From positions 13,834,204 through 13,898,203 of the forward strand of contig NC_133290.1 in assembly GCF_005239225.2 (NCBI RefSeq): DNA of 64,000 nt, given 5' to 3'. Of the stretch, positions 1-10,973 are shown piece after piece (position 1 is the stretch's first letter; every line of letters begins with the position of its first letter). The translations under genes and the position numbers were made by a program. This DNA comes from Populus alba. Taxonomy: Eukaryota > Streptophyta > Magnoliopsida > Malpighiales > Salicaceae. A model generated the notes under the pieces. The model searched no databases. It saw only the letters and a program-made list of their open reading frames with translations, and had not been told where the DNA came from.

Positions 1-956
1 CCATCTCCACAGCAAGAGAATCTTATTCACTTCATCCATTACAGACACGCATAAAACATCGAGGCATAGGACAACAAGACGAGCAGCAAAAGAACAGCAA
101 AGATAAACATACTCAAATTCAAGCACTCCACTACTACTACTAACATCAATCACATGGTTCTACACTCCAAGTGTCAATCCATACAAATCTGACAAGCCCA
201 TAGTAGGGCATTAAAGGACTTCACACTACATAACTATGGTCACATGTCCCATTACTGTGCAAGACCATGGGCAAGCCAGGATGGAATGAGTGAAAACAAA
301 CAAGACTTTATTAAGAACATTTGATCAAAGAGTGGACCCCAACAATTGATGATTAACCACTGAGCTTCTCCACAGTAGTATCCCACACCAGAAATTTTCT
401 TTGTACTGCTACTTTTTAATGAGAGTTTAATACCAGAATGATTTGTGTGAGTTTAAAGAGACCAAGACAAAAGCATGAAATCAAAGAAAAGGGTAGGGTG
501 GATAGTGGGACCCGAATTACCTAACGCGCATGCACTAAATCCATGGGGGTTCTCAACACTTGAAGAAAAGGAAGTCCTCATTTACAGCACAGCCCACCTC
601 TACAATCAACCCACGCGTTCAATTCCTTTGAGACTTTGTTAACCTTTCATCCACAATAAAGCTAAAAGATAATCATTTCTGGTCAACAAACAAAACCCAT
701 TTTTTCTTCACCTTCTGCAAGCAAAACAGCCATATCATCCCACTATTTCTCTCCTTTTATTGGCCCATTATATACAAGCCCTTGAGGGGGGGAAAAGTTG
801 GAAAAAGAGCCCCCACATGAGAAAAAAAAAGCTAATATAGTGATTTCAAACTCATCAATCATTCAAACCAAGAATTCTTGAGTAGCTACCTTTCGTTCAT
901 TCTTCCTTCCTTCCACTTTTTAGCAAACATGCTACCATGGAATGAGGAAATGAGAC
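1..956. other. 3' flank of the bHLH gene, no coding region seen
   Basis: This stretch lies downstream of the bHLH stop codon and should contain its 3' UTR and polyadenylation region, read on the minus strand. I see no open frame with recognisable protein features on either strand. It is less AT-rich than the deep intergenic DNA further right. There may be regulatory sequence for a gene left of the window, but nothing here proves it. Confidence 0.5.
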
Positions 957-2060
957 TTAATGATAGTTCACTCCAAGCGTTTTGGCTTTGAGCTTCAGAG
1001 ACTTCAAGTAATTTATAGCTTCATCAAGGACCAACAACGGTTCCTTATTCTTTGCACCAGGGATTATGCTCTCCAGAATTTTCAAGGTTGCATGAATCTT
1101 ATCCTTTCTAAATTGCTTGCTTCCCAAAATGGAAACCAGTCCCTCTTTTTGGGTTTGGCCTATAGCATAGCTTGATCCCATATCACTGTCATATCCATTG
1201 TCATATCCGAGAAATCTTTCCACTTTCACTGAACTAGCAGTGTCTACTGGAGATGATTTTTTGTACCCACCATCGATCAATTTCTGCCTTTTGTTTGGAC
1301 CTTCAGAACTAGTAACTTCCTCTGTTGTTTCCTCTACTTGTTCTTGCGTCCCGTGACTTTTAATCAGAATGGGAAAGTGACCAGTGCTCCTTACTTCATC
1401 ATCATCACTATCGTCATCGTCACTTCCACCATCATCTTCATCATAATCATCGCCATCCGAGTCTAGCAACGCATTGATTTCTTCAGTGTCCTCGTGCATC
1501 TCAGTTTCTTCACCACTAAAGTGATTCTCGTCTGATACTTCATGTAACTTCAGCTTCATCGGGTCCATTTTTGCTGCATATTCTTTGTAGTTAAAATAAC
1601 CAGGAACCGGCTTTGCATCAGCTGTAGTTGGTTTTGGGACAGTAAGTCCAAAGGAACTATACATCAACCTTTTTTCATTCCCAGACTGATCGAAAATGAA
1701 GAACCTTCTCTGGCATCCAACAATTGGATTTGGCACACCTCCCCTACCAAGCCCATAAGAAAACACAGACAAGTTTTCTTTGACATATGGGTTTGTACCA
1801 GGAAGAAAATTCTGGGAGTGAGGGGGTAAACGAGGCAACCCATAGGTTTCATTGCCTTGTAGTGTCCCAAAATTTGGAATGCTTGGAACTGCTAACCCTG
1901 GCATTGACATATTTGCAGACGTCATGTAAGTGCCAGGGTTCATACATGCTGGCGAACATTGTAGTTGCGCAGGATCCAAAGATGTGGTCATGCGATTGAA
2001 ATTTGGTGATTGCCAAGTAGAAAGTGGTGGAAACAGCCAAGAACCTTCAGCCTTAACCAT
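957..2060 (-). CDS. SACL (SAC51-like): SAC51-like atypical bHLH transcription factor (bHLH143/145 group)
   Basis: Single-exon main ORF of 367 aa. The N-terminus (MVKAEGSWLFPP) and overall layout match the SAC51/bHLH143/145 family, nuclear regulators that in Arabidopsis act downstream of thermospermine to restrain xylem differentiation. An acidic run of Asp/Glu spans about residues 192-222. The helix-loop-helix lies near the C-terminus, about residues 312-358. Its basic region (SKQFRKDKIHATLKILES) lacks the usual His-Glu-Arg E-box contacts, as is typical of this clade, so direct DNA binding is doubtful. An acceptor (CTACAG) at about 2078-2083 sits just upstream of the ATG, so the main start lies at the beginning of the last exon, after a leader carrying the conserved uORF. 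The start is chosen because it matches the family N-terminus and is the first ATG after that acceptor. Confidence 0.9.
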   Translation of the reverse strand: MVKAEGSWLFPPLSTWQSPNFNRMTTSLDPAQLQCSPACMNPGTYMTSANMSMPGLAVPSIPNFGTLQGNETYGLPRLPPHSQNFLPGTNPYVKENLSVFSYGLGRGGVPNPIVGCQRRFFIFDQSGNEKRLMYSSFGLTVPKPTTADAKPVPGYFNYKEYAAKMDPMKLKLHEVSDENHFSGEETEMHEDTEEINALLDSDGDDYDEDDGGSDDDDSDDDEVRSTGHFPILIKSHGTQEQVEETTEEVTSSEGPNKRQKLIDGGYKKSSPVDTASSVKVERFLGYDNGYDSDMGSSYAIGQTQKEGLVSILGSKQFRKDKIHATLKILESIIPGAKNKEPLLVLDEAINYLKSLKLKAKTLGVNYH

Positions 2061-2078
2061 CCAACCAAAATAATTACC

Positions 2079-4030
2079 TGTAGATGAAAATAAAAGAGAG
2101 AAAATAAATTAGTGTCTAGAAAAGAATCTGTTATTATTTTAGCTTCAGACCCAGAGGTGAGATATCGCAAACATACCAAGAGTTGTGCTTTGATTTGCAA
2201 TGCGGAATTAATTGCTGCTTCGTTTAGGAACAAGAAAAGGAAAAGGAAAAACTACAAATTCCAGCTTGATACTATAACAGAAACGTGGAATCAATCTACG
2301 TGACAGGTTTAAGCAAATGACGGAAGTATTCAGCCTGCAAAAGAGTACCAGAAACAAGGAATGAATTAGAATCGCCACCAAACAAGGAGCAAAAAGAAAG
2401 CCATGGACTCTAAGAGCAAAAATATACATTTCAATTCTTTGACAAAAATACTTTCTTATGAACTGCTAATTAGTTGCATCGCGCAAACAGTTAAATAATA
2501 AAGGAAGCATTAAATGTTTTATACTAACCTGACAATCCTGCAATGGTTGATAGCATGCAATAACTTTAACTATAATTGTTAGTTTTCCAGCACTTCCATT
2601 CTCGTGTTTCAATGCCCGAAATCTTGTTTGACTAGCTGCTTGGCACACCATAACTTCTTTTGAACACTTAAAACTCAAAACTATCCAGATGAAGGTTACA
2701 ACACGGAGCAATTGCCTAATAATCGAAAGCAGGGTAAGGAAAAGCTCGGTACAAAGATCAAAGATGGGCTGGACTTAGAATAGCAGAAAAAAGGAGGAAG
2801 AAACGCCGTAGAAACAGAAAACTTGAATTGGAAAAACAGAATGAAGATCGAACAAAAAGAGAAACTAAGGAAAGTTATATTGTTTTCTTGTTATCCTTTC
2901 AGCTAATCCTATAAAAATCACAATAAAAGATGAAAAAGTGACTAGATCCCATTAACAATTTTGTAAGGAACAACAAGCCCAGAGTCTCAAAGATTGAAGT
3001 TCTTTGGAAAGGTGATTTACAGAATAACCCTGCAATACAAATTCAAACGCATAACTTTGCGGATCACGTCAACTGGTGGACTCAACCAAGGCATATTGTT
3101 TCCCTTCGGTGCACTAATGAATTATTCACAGATATCTACTCTAAGTATATATGCCCAGATTTCCTGCAAAGGGTAGCATAAAAAACAAGAAACATGAGCG
3201 AAATGGTACAAAATGCAATCAGATAGAAATGCAATAAGATGGTGAACAATAAGAAGTAAAATTGTGGAACAAACTCATAAATAACCTCTACAAGCTTAAA
3301 CCTTGGCTATCAAATTTGACAAGATGATTTTTGTTTACGAGCACAAAACTACAACTAAATTGCACTCCATAACTGAGCTTCATAAACTTCCCTCGACATC
3401 AACAAGAAACACAAGAATTTTCATCATATTCTGCTTTCATGTTCTGCCATTTTCTACCAACTGAAAGTATGGTAAAGATAACTATAACCAAAATAAGCTG
3501 AGCTGAACTTTCAGCATTGCTATCTCATGAAAATTATCGAAGATACCAAAAAGAAAAACAAAGAAATTAGCATCTCTATCTATATTGATTATTCTCATCA
3601 AGCAAGAAGGGTAATCCAAATTCTCTCCTGAATCCATAATTTGGAAACTTTAAGCTTAAAACAAAACAAAGCACCAAACTTTCACAGTTACCAAACAGAA
3701 AAACGAAAACCCATCAAGCAAAAAGAAGATAAAACCAAAAAAACAATTCAAACCAGAGACAAATTCAACAAAAATCCAACAAACATCAAGCAAAAACAGG
3801 AAGGCTCAAAACAAGAAAAAAGAACCCATAAAGATAAAACTAAAATTCAATCACTTACAGTAAAAAAATAATACTAATATCTTTCGTTGCTCAGATCCAA
3901 ATACACGAGTTGACTCAAAAGGAAATCTTAAAAACACTGAAATATTACAAGGAGAGAGGGAGAGAGGGAGAGAGGGAGGAACAGTTAAAAGTAGAAGTAC
4001 AAGAAAGTTGTGACTGAAGAAGTGAGCGTG
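2079..4030 (-). other. Spliced 5' leader of the SAC51-like gene
   Basis: Candidate non-coding leader exons read on the minus strand. A first exon with CT-rich sequence (seen as repeated gagagg at 3953-3979) ends at a GTAAGT donor near 3856. A TTTGCAG acceptor near 3164 opens a second exon that runs to the donor at 2528 and contains the first part of the uORF. A third exon runs from 2334 to a GGTATG donor at about 2176, followed by a short intron to the acceptor before the main exon. Several short upstream ATGs are present, as expected for this multi-uORF leader. The transcription start is not determined. Confidence 0.5.
2296..2651 (-). CDS. Conserved-peptide uORF of the SAC51-like mRNA, two exons, 53 aa
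   Basis: Exon a is 2529-2651 and exon b is 2296-2334, joined across a GT/AG intron at 2335-2528 in phase 0. The joined frame gives 53 residues: it begins MVCQAASQTRFRALKHENG, passes through VIACYQPLQDCQ and ends AEYFRHLLKPVT. This matches, in length and C-terminus, the fourth uORF of Arabidopsis SAC51, the peptide that represses translation of the main ORF until thermospermine relieves it. An in-frame upstream ATG at 2711 would add 20 residues; the start at 2651 is preferred because it gives the family length. The fit is recalled from memory. The intron inside the uORF means an unspliced message would read into VSIKHLM and a different C-terminus. Confidence 0.88.
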
Positions 4031-6645
4031 CTAAGAGATGTTAAGATTTTAAAGAGTTTTTATGACCATATTGTCCTTTTACTGTTATAGAATAGTAGTT
4101 GACCTATGTCCATGGTTAAGCTAACCTAACATTAGTTATATTTACCGTTGATTGAGTAATGCCCCCTCTCTCTCTCTTATTTGGATTTTTTTTTTTTTTT
4201 TTTTAAAGTAATATTTTTTAAAAAATTATTTTAATGGTACGAAATAGGTTGAGGTATAGTTTATAAGATGGATTTTTTTAAATAAGAAAAAAAAATTTAT
4301 AAAATGATTTTTATTACTGTTTATTTTTTGTATTTAGAAATGAAAACATTGTATTTAAAATTATATTTTAAAAGTGTATTTTGATTGAAAAAATATTAAA
4401 TTAATTTTTTTAAATAATTTTAATGAGTTGATGTAAAAAATAAAAATAAAAATTTAATATATTATTTTAATATATTTTTATATAAAAAATATTTTTGAAA
4501 AATAATATACTATAATATTAAAAAAACACAAAAGTAGTTCAGATATATAATTAATGGGAATAACCCTTAATTGTTAAATCTTATTTTCTCCTTATTTATA
4601 ATGTTTTGAATTCAGGATTTATAGGAATTTATTTTCTTAGTGCATCGTATTATTAGCATAGAAAATATTTTTTAGGTCGTTTATAAAAAATAATATGATG
4701 CTCTTACCAACGAATATAAAAATAGTAATAATAATTAATGTGAATAGGCAAGTAAACAAGATCTAATTGATTTTTAATTCTGGTTGAGGTCCTACCATAC
4801 TACAACAATCTTGTTAAACATAAGCTTTATAGATTGTGACAAGAACTAGGAGAACTAACTGAAGCCACGAGAAGCCAATGGCAACCCAAGCTAATTCCAG
4901 CAAAGACTAAACCACCCCTGAGCCTCAAAAATGAACCGGCGTTCCCAATTCATAGAGCCTGGGTCCACAGTACCAAAACAGTTCTTGGCAACCCAAACCG
5001 AGAGCCCCAAACCCGAACCATATTGCGGCAAAGACCAAACCACCCTTGAGTCTCATACTCTAATGAGCGCAAAGTCAAATCGAGCATGTCCATGGTGTAG
5101 AGATTAGGAGCATCACTGGAATTGTAATAGCAGTTATCATTTAAAATATTTTTTTATTTAGATATATATTAAGATCATTTTTATATTTTTTTAAATTATT
5201 TTTTATATTAGTGCTTCAAAATAATATAAAAATACTAAAAAATTTTAATTTTAAATAAAAAATTAAAATTTTAAAAAAACACGAATTAGACCATGTTTTC
5301 AAACAGATCCCAAAAAACCTAAATTCACAGTGCTAAAACAGTAATATTCCCACATGATTTAGATTTTCTCCACTTTTTATTTGAAAGTATCAATATTCTA
5401 TATTTAAAATCTGAACCACGTTAGTTTATATATATAACTGCAATATTTTTATATATATTTTTAACGAATTATGATGTTATTTATAAGCATAAATTTGATT
5501 TAACGTTTGTGTATTAGCTTTGTTAAAAAAAAAACAATGCAATTTACAAAATGTTTTGGCACATAATTTATTCGGAATTTAGTATGTACTACCAAATTCA
5601 TTGCATTGGAAATTATCTCTCTCAAGTTGCATAAGAAGAGAGAATCATCGAAGATATATACATGCTTCCTAGGCGTGGCGTGGGTTCAAGTTTTCATGAT
5701 AAAAGCTTGTAATTATGTAAATTATTAAACATGTAGCGGGTTGATTTTTTAACCTGATTATAGCTGAGTTTTAAAAGAATTAGTTGAGAGTTGATTCGAA
5801 CTCAATATTATTTTTATTTTAAAAAAAAATTTGAAATAATATTGTCAAACATATAATTTGACCTCAAACTAGTTATAAATCGGCATAATTTAACAACCTT
5901 GCATAAGATAAAAGGAATGCATCGCTTAAGAATTATAATATAATTAGTCACAATTATATTAAGCTTTTATTTTTCATTATAAAACCTCCTTTTACATTTT
6001 AAAATGTGATTTATAATGATTTTATTTAATTTCAACTAAATTTTAAAAAAATTAATTGAAAGTTAGCTGGACTCGATTAAACTTAAATAACTCGATATCA
6101 TTTTTATTTAAAGAGAAAAACTTGAAACAACACGTCTAATAACTCACAATTCTGTTGAATTTCTATTATTTGTAAAACTTCCATTTACTTTTCATATTGT
6201 GAATTTTTTTTTTTTTTTTTGAGGTTCATAGATTTTTGTGTTTCTAAGAATCCATGGACTCGCAGCCAGAGCACTTGAATAGACTGAAACACCATGGGGC
6301 TCAGCAGGTTTAAGATCCATTTCAGCAAAACAAGAGCTGAAGGTTTGAGCTGGGCTAGCCCAAGTCTTTTTTTTATGGCATGATTGCAATTATACCAATA
6401 ATGATAATAAACACCTTAAATCATATAGTCATTAAAATGTGCCATTGCTCATAAGTATCCTCTCTACTACTTGCTAATCTAATAATTAAAATACTCATTT
6501 CCCATCTCAAGGCAGAGAGAAGGTGATCTACATAGTGCAATATTGACCCCACAGGAAAAAAAAAATTAATATAATAAATTAAAAGAGCCTTGTATTAACT
6601 AATAATTAAAAGGGAATCGATTGCAGGCTCCAACTTATGCACAAA

Positions 6646-6694
<49 letters not shown>

Positions 6695-8569
6695 TTGAAT
6701 CTTGAATTTTTAATTGTAGATAGCACTCGTGTATATAGAAATCCCATAGTAAAAGTATATAATAAAAAACCAATAATGATGAATTATATTATATATAAAT
6801 TATTCATGAGAGTGGAGGGAACAAAAAATCATAGGGCTAACTAATATTTAATCAAAAAATAACTCTAAGGGATATAACTTCAACCGGTTAAATTTTAATT
6901 TTGCTCTCTAAAAAACACTAGTATGAGTTTCATAAATTTTAAGGTTATTAGAGGCTTACATGGTCATTAACTTCAGAACCTCCCATAAGATTAATCGAGG
7001 TACACACAAACTGACCCGGATATCCATGTTAATTAAAAAAAACATTATAAGGTCTTCCCGTTTTTAACGCAATCAAATATGATCCAAATTTTCCATCAGA
7101 TGGGTTGCAGGATACAAGGGCATTGTTCCTCTCTTCTCTTGCTTGCAAACTAAATAATAATCAAATCAATTGCTTCAGTTTCACCCCTTTTTTTTTTTCT
7201 TATATTATATTAATCTAGTGCTTAAATATACACCTTGCCTCCTTCCCCAAATTGAATCCTTATTGTTAAGTGTCCGGAAAATAGAATAATTCAGCATTCG
7301 ACTGATTAGGTAAACTTTTTTCCCATTGCAGGCCTTAAAGTTTAAATCTCTTTTATAAATCAGCTTTAGTAATAATTTCTTGAGGAAAAAAAAAATAACT
7401 TTAATTCCATAAATTTAGTAATACTGGGCAAGCAAGGTTGTTTTATGGCAATCAACTAATTCCGGGTTAATGTTTAATAGCTATACCGTATAAGCTTAAT
7501 TAAAAAAGAATTTAAACGATGAATAAATAGAATCAACATGAATTAACTTGATAAACTAATTTATTAAATTAAGGGAAAAATAAATAACAATATTTTAATG
7601 AATAATATTTTATAAGTTTAACTATATATAATGATTTTGTTTTTGTTTAATTTAATTTAATTTAATAGTAGGATGGTAAAAGTTGTCAAATTCGAGCTGC
7701 AACTAGCAAGAGTTTGATGGGGATATTTCAACAGAAATTATTGTTATTGACCCACTCTCATCTAGTTTTCCTTCAATAATACCATCACCACTAGGTCTCA
7801 TGATAAACGTTTTGATCTCCTTGCTTGATGGGTGACTTTTTTATTTTTTTTTACAATCGTTGTATTATTTTATATCATTGAAAGATTTGTAAGTAAAGAT
7901 TGCGAGGAACAGTATAAGATAATTTAACTTAATTTAATAAGTAAATAGTAAAAAAATAAAGTGATTAAATATATAAAATAATTGTAACTGTGCTAGACAA
8001 ACTTTTACTTGGGTGTAGAACTACCCGACAATAATACTGTGTTTCAGCACATTGATTCACGTGCAACAAGGATATAATGCAGCATCATTGTTCAAACCAC
8101 GAGAGCAGAATATTTCTAGTTCATGTCTTTTTTTTTTGGTAAGCTATTTCTAGTTCATGTCGCTAATGAAATCTTGCTGTAGAAGAGAGGCCTCAAGATA
8201 GATTTATTTATTCTCAACCCTTGAATAGCCGTATGTCACGATCATATGGAGAACTGTGACTGCTGAGGTCTAGCAAACTTTTAGCCATGAGCCCAGGAGG
8301 TGAAGATGAGGTGAGTGGTCTTTCAAGCATGAAGGAAGAGCTCAGAAGCCACGTTTAGAACCCTAGCATCTGATCATCATGATCTGAGGAATCGTATTGC
8401 AGAACCATAGCTCGCTATTGTTCATCAGTACTCATGTTCTAGCTACCACTCTCTTAGACAAATCATGAAGGAGAATAAAAATTATATTGCTTCCAATAAA
8501 TAATTAAAGTTGAACAAATAGATCAATAAATATATGTGAATTTTTAGTTGAACTCATCATAAGTCATAA
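4031..8569. other. AT-rich intergenic region, repeats only
   Basis: No gene recognised. It contains A/T-rich repeat pieces (about 4190-4515 and 5130-5290), an AT microsatellite near 6646-6692, and a pair of related ~90-bp segments at about 4865-4925 and 4985-5060 (shared words ggcaacccaa and aaaccaccc-tgag). A 17-bp direct repeat (tatttctagttcatgtc) brackets a T-tract at about 8110-8162. Bases nearest 8569 are probably the 3' UTR of the carrier gene. Confidence 0.5.
6646..6692. repeat. (AT)n microsatellite
   Basis: A nearly uninterrupted TA/AT dinucleotide tract, with one ata-taat break at its left end. Likely length-polymorphic. Confidence 0.9.
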
Positions 8570-9538
8570 TCAGAAATCTTTAAGCATTTTCCTGACTTGC
8601 TCCAGCGTGACAAATAGCACTACAGTAAAAGGTCCTTGCCTTGAAATTGTAGGGATAAACCCCTTGTACAAGGCCATAGGACCCTCTACCCTGACCGTCT
8701 TCATTGCACAATCTAATGCACCCTTGTAAGGTGGTTCCACTCCGGGCTCAACCTTCATATTCATAACTCTAGTCTTGATCACATCAATGGGGTTTGAAGC
8801 AACAGAAGCAACAAAACCAGCCACAAAACTTGCCGTGACATGGGTTCCAATCCCATCATTCATCAAACCCTTCTCCAAAATCATCTCCTTGGCTTGATCA
8901 TATGTTGCAAGCTGCGATGCAGTCACAATCATTGCGCGATTGATTGTAAGACCTGAACCGCGCCATAAGCTGGCAACACCCTCATGCTTTGACATTTGAC
9001 CTAGGGCATCCACAACACTCTTGTAGTTTCTACGTTGTTCAATAGGGAGACGCCCATCAGCCTGCATACGAACCATTGCCACATCTGCAGGGTTACCAAC
9101 TGCCGCCCCGACAGCACCGGAGATCAATCCAGCCACTATCTTACGTGCAAGTGGCATGTTATTAGTCTCCGAATCAGTCCATTTATGTTTGAGGACATCA
9201 TAAAGGCCCATACGAGTGGTGGAGTATAGGGTTTGGCGTAGTATGGTGGCGGAGACACCGGAGAAAAGGGCATTAGCACCTTCGGATTGGATGATACGTA
9301 GACCAATGGAAAGGGGTCCAACACGGGGTAGAGGAGGGACTTCTAAGGTGGTCGGTAAGGATATGTTGGCGGCAGAGCTCAAGGCAAAAGCAGGGCGATA
9401 GGATTGCAAGGCAGATGGATTTGGGATGTGGGATTCACCTTGAAGTTGCATCCGGACCTTGATTAAATCTAGAGGGTGTGTGGAAGCTCCAGCAATGATG
9501 GAGGCAATACCACCTTCAGCAAAACCTTTCAAACCCAT
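8570..9538 (-). CDS. DIC: Mitochondrial dicarboxylate carrier (DIC/PUMP4-6 group)
   Basis: Intact single-exon ORF of 322 aa in the mitochondrial carrier family, inner-membrane exchangers made of three repeats of about 100 residues. The three Px[DE]xx[KR] signatures are visible: PLDLIK at residues 22-27, PADVAMVR at 150-157 and PIDVIK at 250-255. A Pro/Ser-rich insertion between helices 1 and 2 (about residues 36-77) and lack of introns are typical of plant DIC1-3, earlier called PUMP4-6. Family members exchange malate, oxaloacetate, succinate, phosphate and sulfate. As in most carriers there is no cleavable presequence. The ATG at 9538 gives the family N-terminus (MGLKGFAEGGIAS). Which DIC paralogue it corresponds to cannot be settled by eye. 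Confidence 0.93.
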   Translation of the reverse strand: MGLKGFAEGGIASIIAGASTHPLDLIKVRMQLQGESHIPNPSALQSYRPAFALSSAANISLPTTLEVPPLPRVGPLSIGLRIIQSEGANALFSGVSATILRQTLYSTTRMGLYDVLKHKWTDSETNNMPLARKIVAGLISGAVGAAVGNPADVAMVRMQADGRLPIEQRRNYKSVVDALGQMSKHEGVASLWRGSGLTINRAMIVTASQLATYDQAKEMILEKGLMNDGIGTHVTASFVAGFVASVASNPIDVIKTRVMNMKVEPGVEPPYKGALDCAMKTVRVEGPMALYKGFIPTISRQGPFTVVLFVTLEQVRKMLKDF

Positions 9539-9690
9539 GTTATGATCTAATGGAATTTTCGAAGGCTGATATATTGATCAAACAAAGAGTTGAATTAATT
9601 GGGAATTCTGACAGACAATTGAAGAAAGTGAATATGGGAGAAAGAAGTGAGCTGCGATGTGTTGATGAGTGTTAAGAGGGTCATCCATGT

Positions 9691-9697
9691 TTATATA
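9691..9697 (-). promoter_or_regulatory. TATA box of the dicarboxylate carrier gene
   Basis: Minus-strand TATATAA, about 150 bp upstream of the carrier ATG. This would place transcription start near 9660 and leave a 5' UTR of roughly 120 nt. Positional inference. Confidence 0.6.
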
Positions 9698-9699
9698 CA

Positions 9700-10973
9700 G
9701 AGAGTCGAATGAGAGCAGGGAAAGAACATAGAGACCTTCTTGAAACCTTGACGCGGCTACCTCACTTCCAGATATCGTTGACTGTGCTCTTCTACTTGGT
9801 GTGCTTGCTTGTTCAAAGGTGATTTCTTGTGACCGATATCGGCAGTATCGGTTTGACTGACTTCAAAATAGCTAAAAGTAGGCCATACAATTCAACTTGA
9901 CAAGGGGGGTGCCACTTGTGGAATTAAATGGGATGCTTATTTATTGGAAATGTTCTGTGTTTTGTCCTCTGTGCTACCTGCCACATCTCATTTCAGCTGC
10001 GGCATTTTTTGGTTGAAAGTGTCCACTTTGTTTGCAGACTCAGACCAGCCCAACCAGCAATTTTCGAGGATTGTTGACAATAACACAGAAAGTCTCTTGT
10101 TTTTTCTGCGTGTGTGCGCGTTTGCCAGTGGGAGGAGGGCTGATACTGATGTGTCATGTGAAGGTCACTGCTAGAGGTCAGAGGTCTTGACCCTAACAAA
10201 ACTCCATTCCATTTAAGAAACTTGCCTCCGATCAAGACTTGCCAGAAAACCAAAATTGCTTCTTTTTGTCCTGTTACTTGATTTCGCCAACACATTGTTT
10301 ATTTTTGCATTCTAGGTAATTTTAAAAGATGCACTTAAAAAATTATTAAATTAGTGTTTTTTTTTTTAACATTTTGGTATAATTTTAATGTATTAATATC
10401 AAAAACAAAAATCTAGAGAAAAAAATTATTTTAATATATTTTCAAATAAAAAATATTTTTAAAAAACAATCTTCATCACAGTACCAAACACTAAAAACAC
10501 ATGCAGATAATATTTAATCACCCCAACTAAATACAGTATCAAACAGCATCTATCTTAGATCCAGAGCTTTCGCATAATTTTTTCAATGCAACACACAGAA
10601 CACTACTGAGTTTTACATCGGTGTCTATTTGCTGTAGGGGTGAACGCAGGCAAGGATGCCAATTTACTTGTTTGATTAAAGAGCATGTTATGGTGCTAAT
10701 ATACCACTAATCAATTCCACAAGCTATCTGGTCATATGGTGGCACGAGCAAAGCATAAAACATGAGAAAACTGAGTGCTTCATAATGCTTATCACCAAAT
10801 CATTTGCTCATTTCAAGATGACGAAATGTTTAACCAAGCTACAAACCTTGCTCCTAGTAAGGGAACAAGAGTAAATAGCTCCATCTTAAACATATTACAT
10901 GTTCATCAAACGCTGGGAGATAATATTCATGTCTATGACAAGTTATTTAGAATAGCCTCCTCCCACGATTTAC
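9700..10973. other. Spacer between carrier promoter and FKBP12 3' end
   Basis: Holds the upstream promoter of the carrier gene, including a palindrome ccgatatcgg at about 9833, and the 3' UTR of FKBP12 on the right. A copy of the A/T-rich interspersed element lies at about 10310-10500. The longer open frames at 9944-10295 show no protein-like features and are probably chance. Confidence 0.45.

Noticed and set aside
3641..3871. Lys-rich plus-strand ORF of 76 aa
   Set aside because: Low-complexity A-rich sequence inside the leader intron of the SAC51-like gene.
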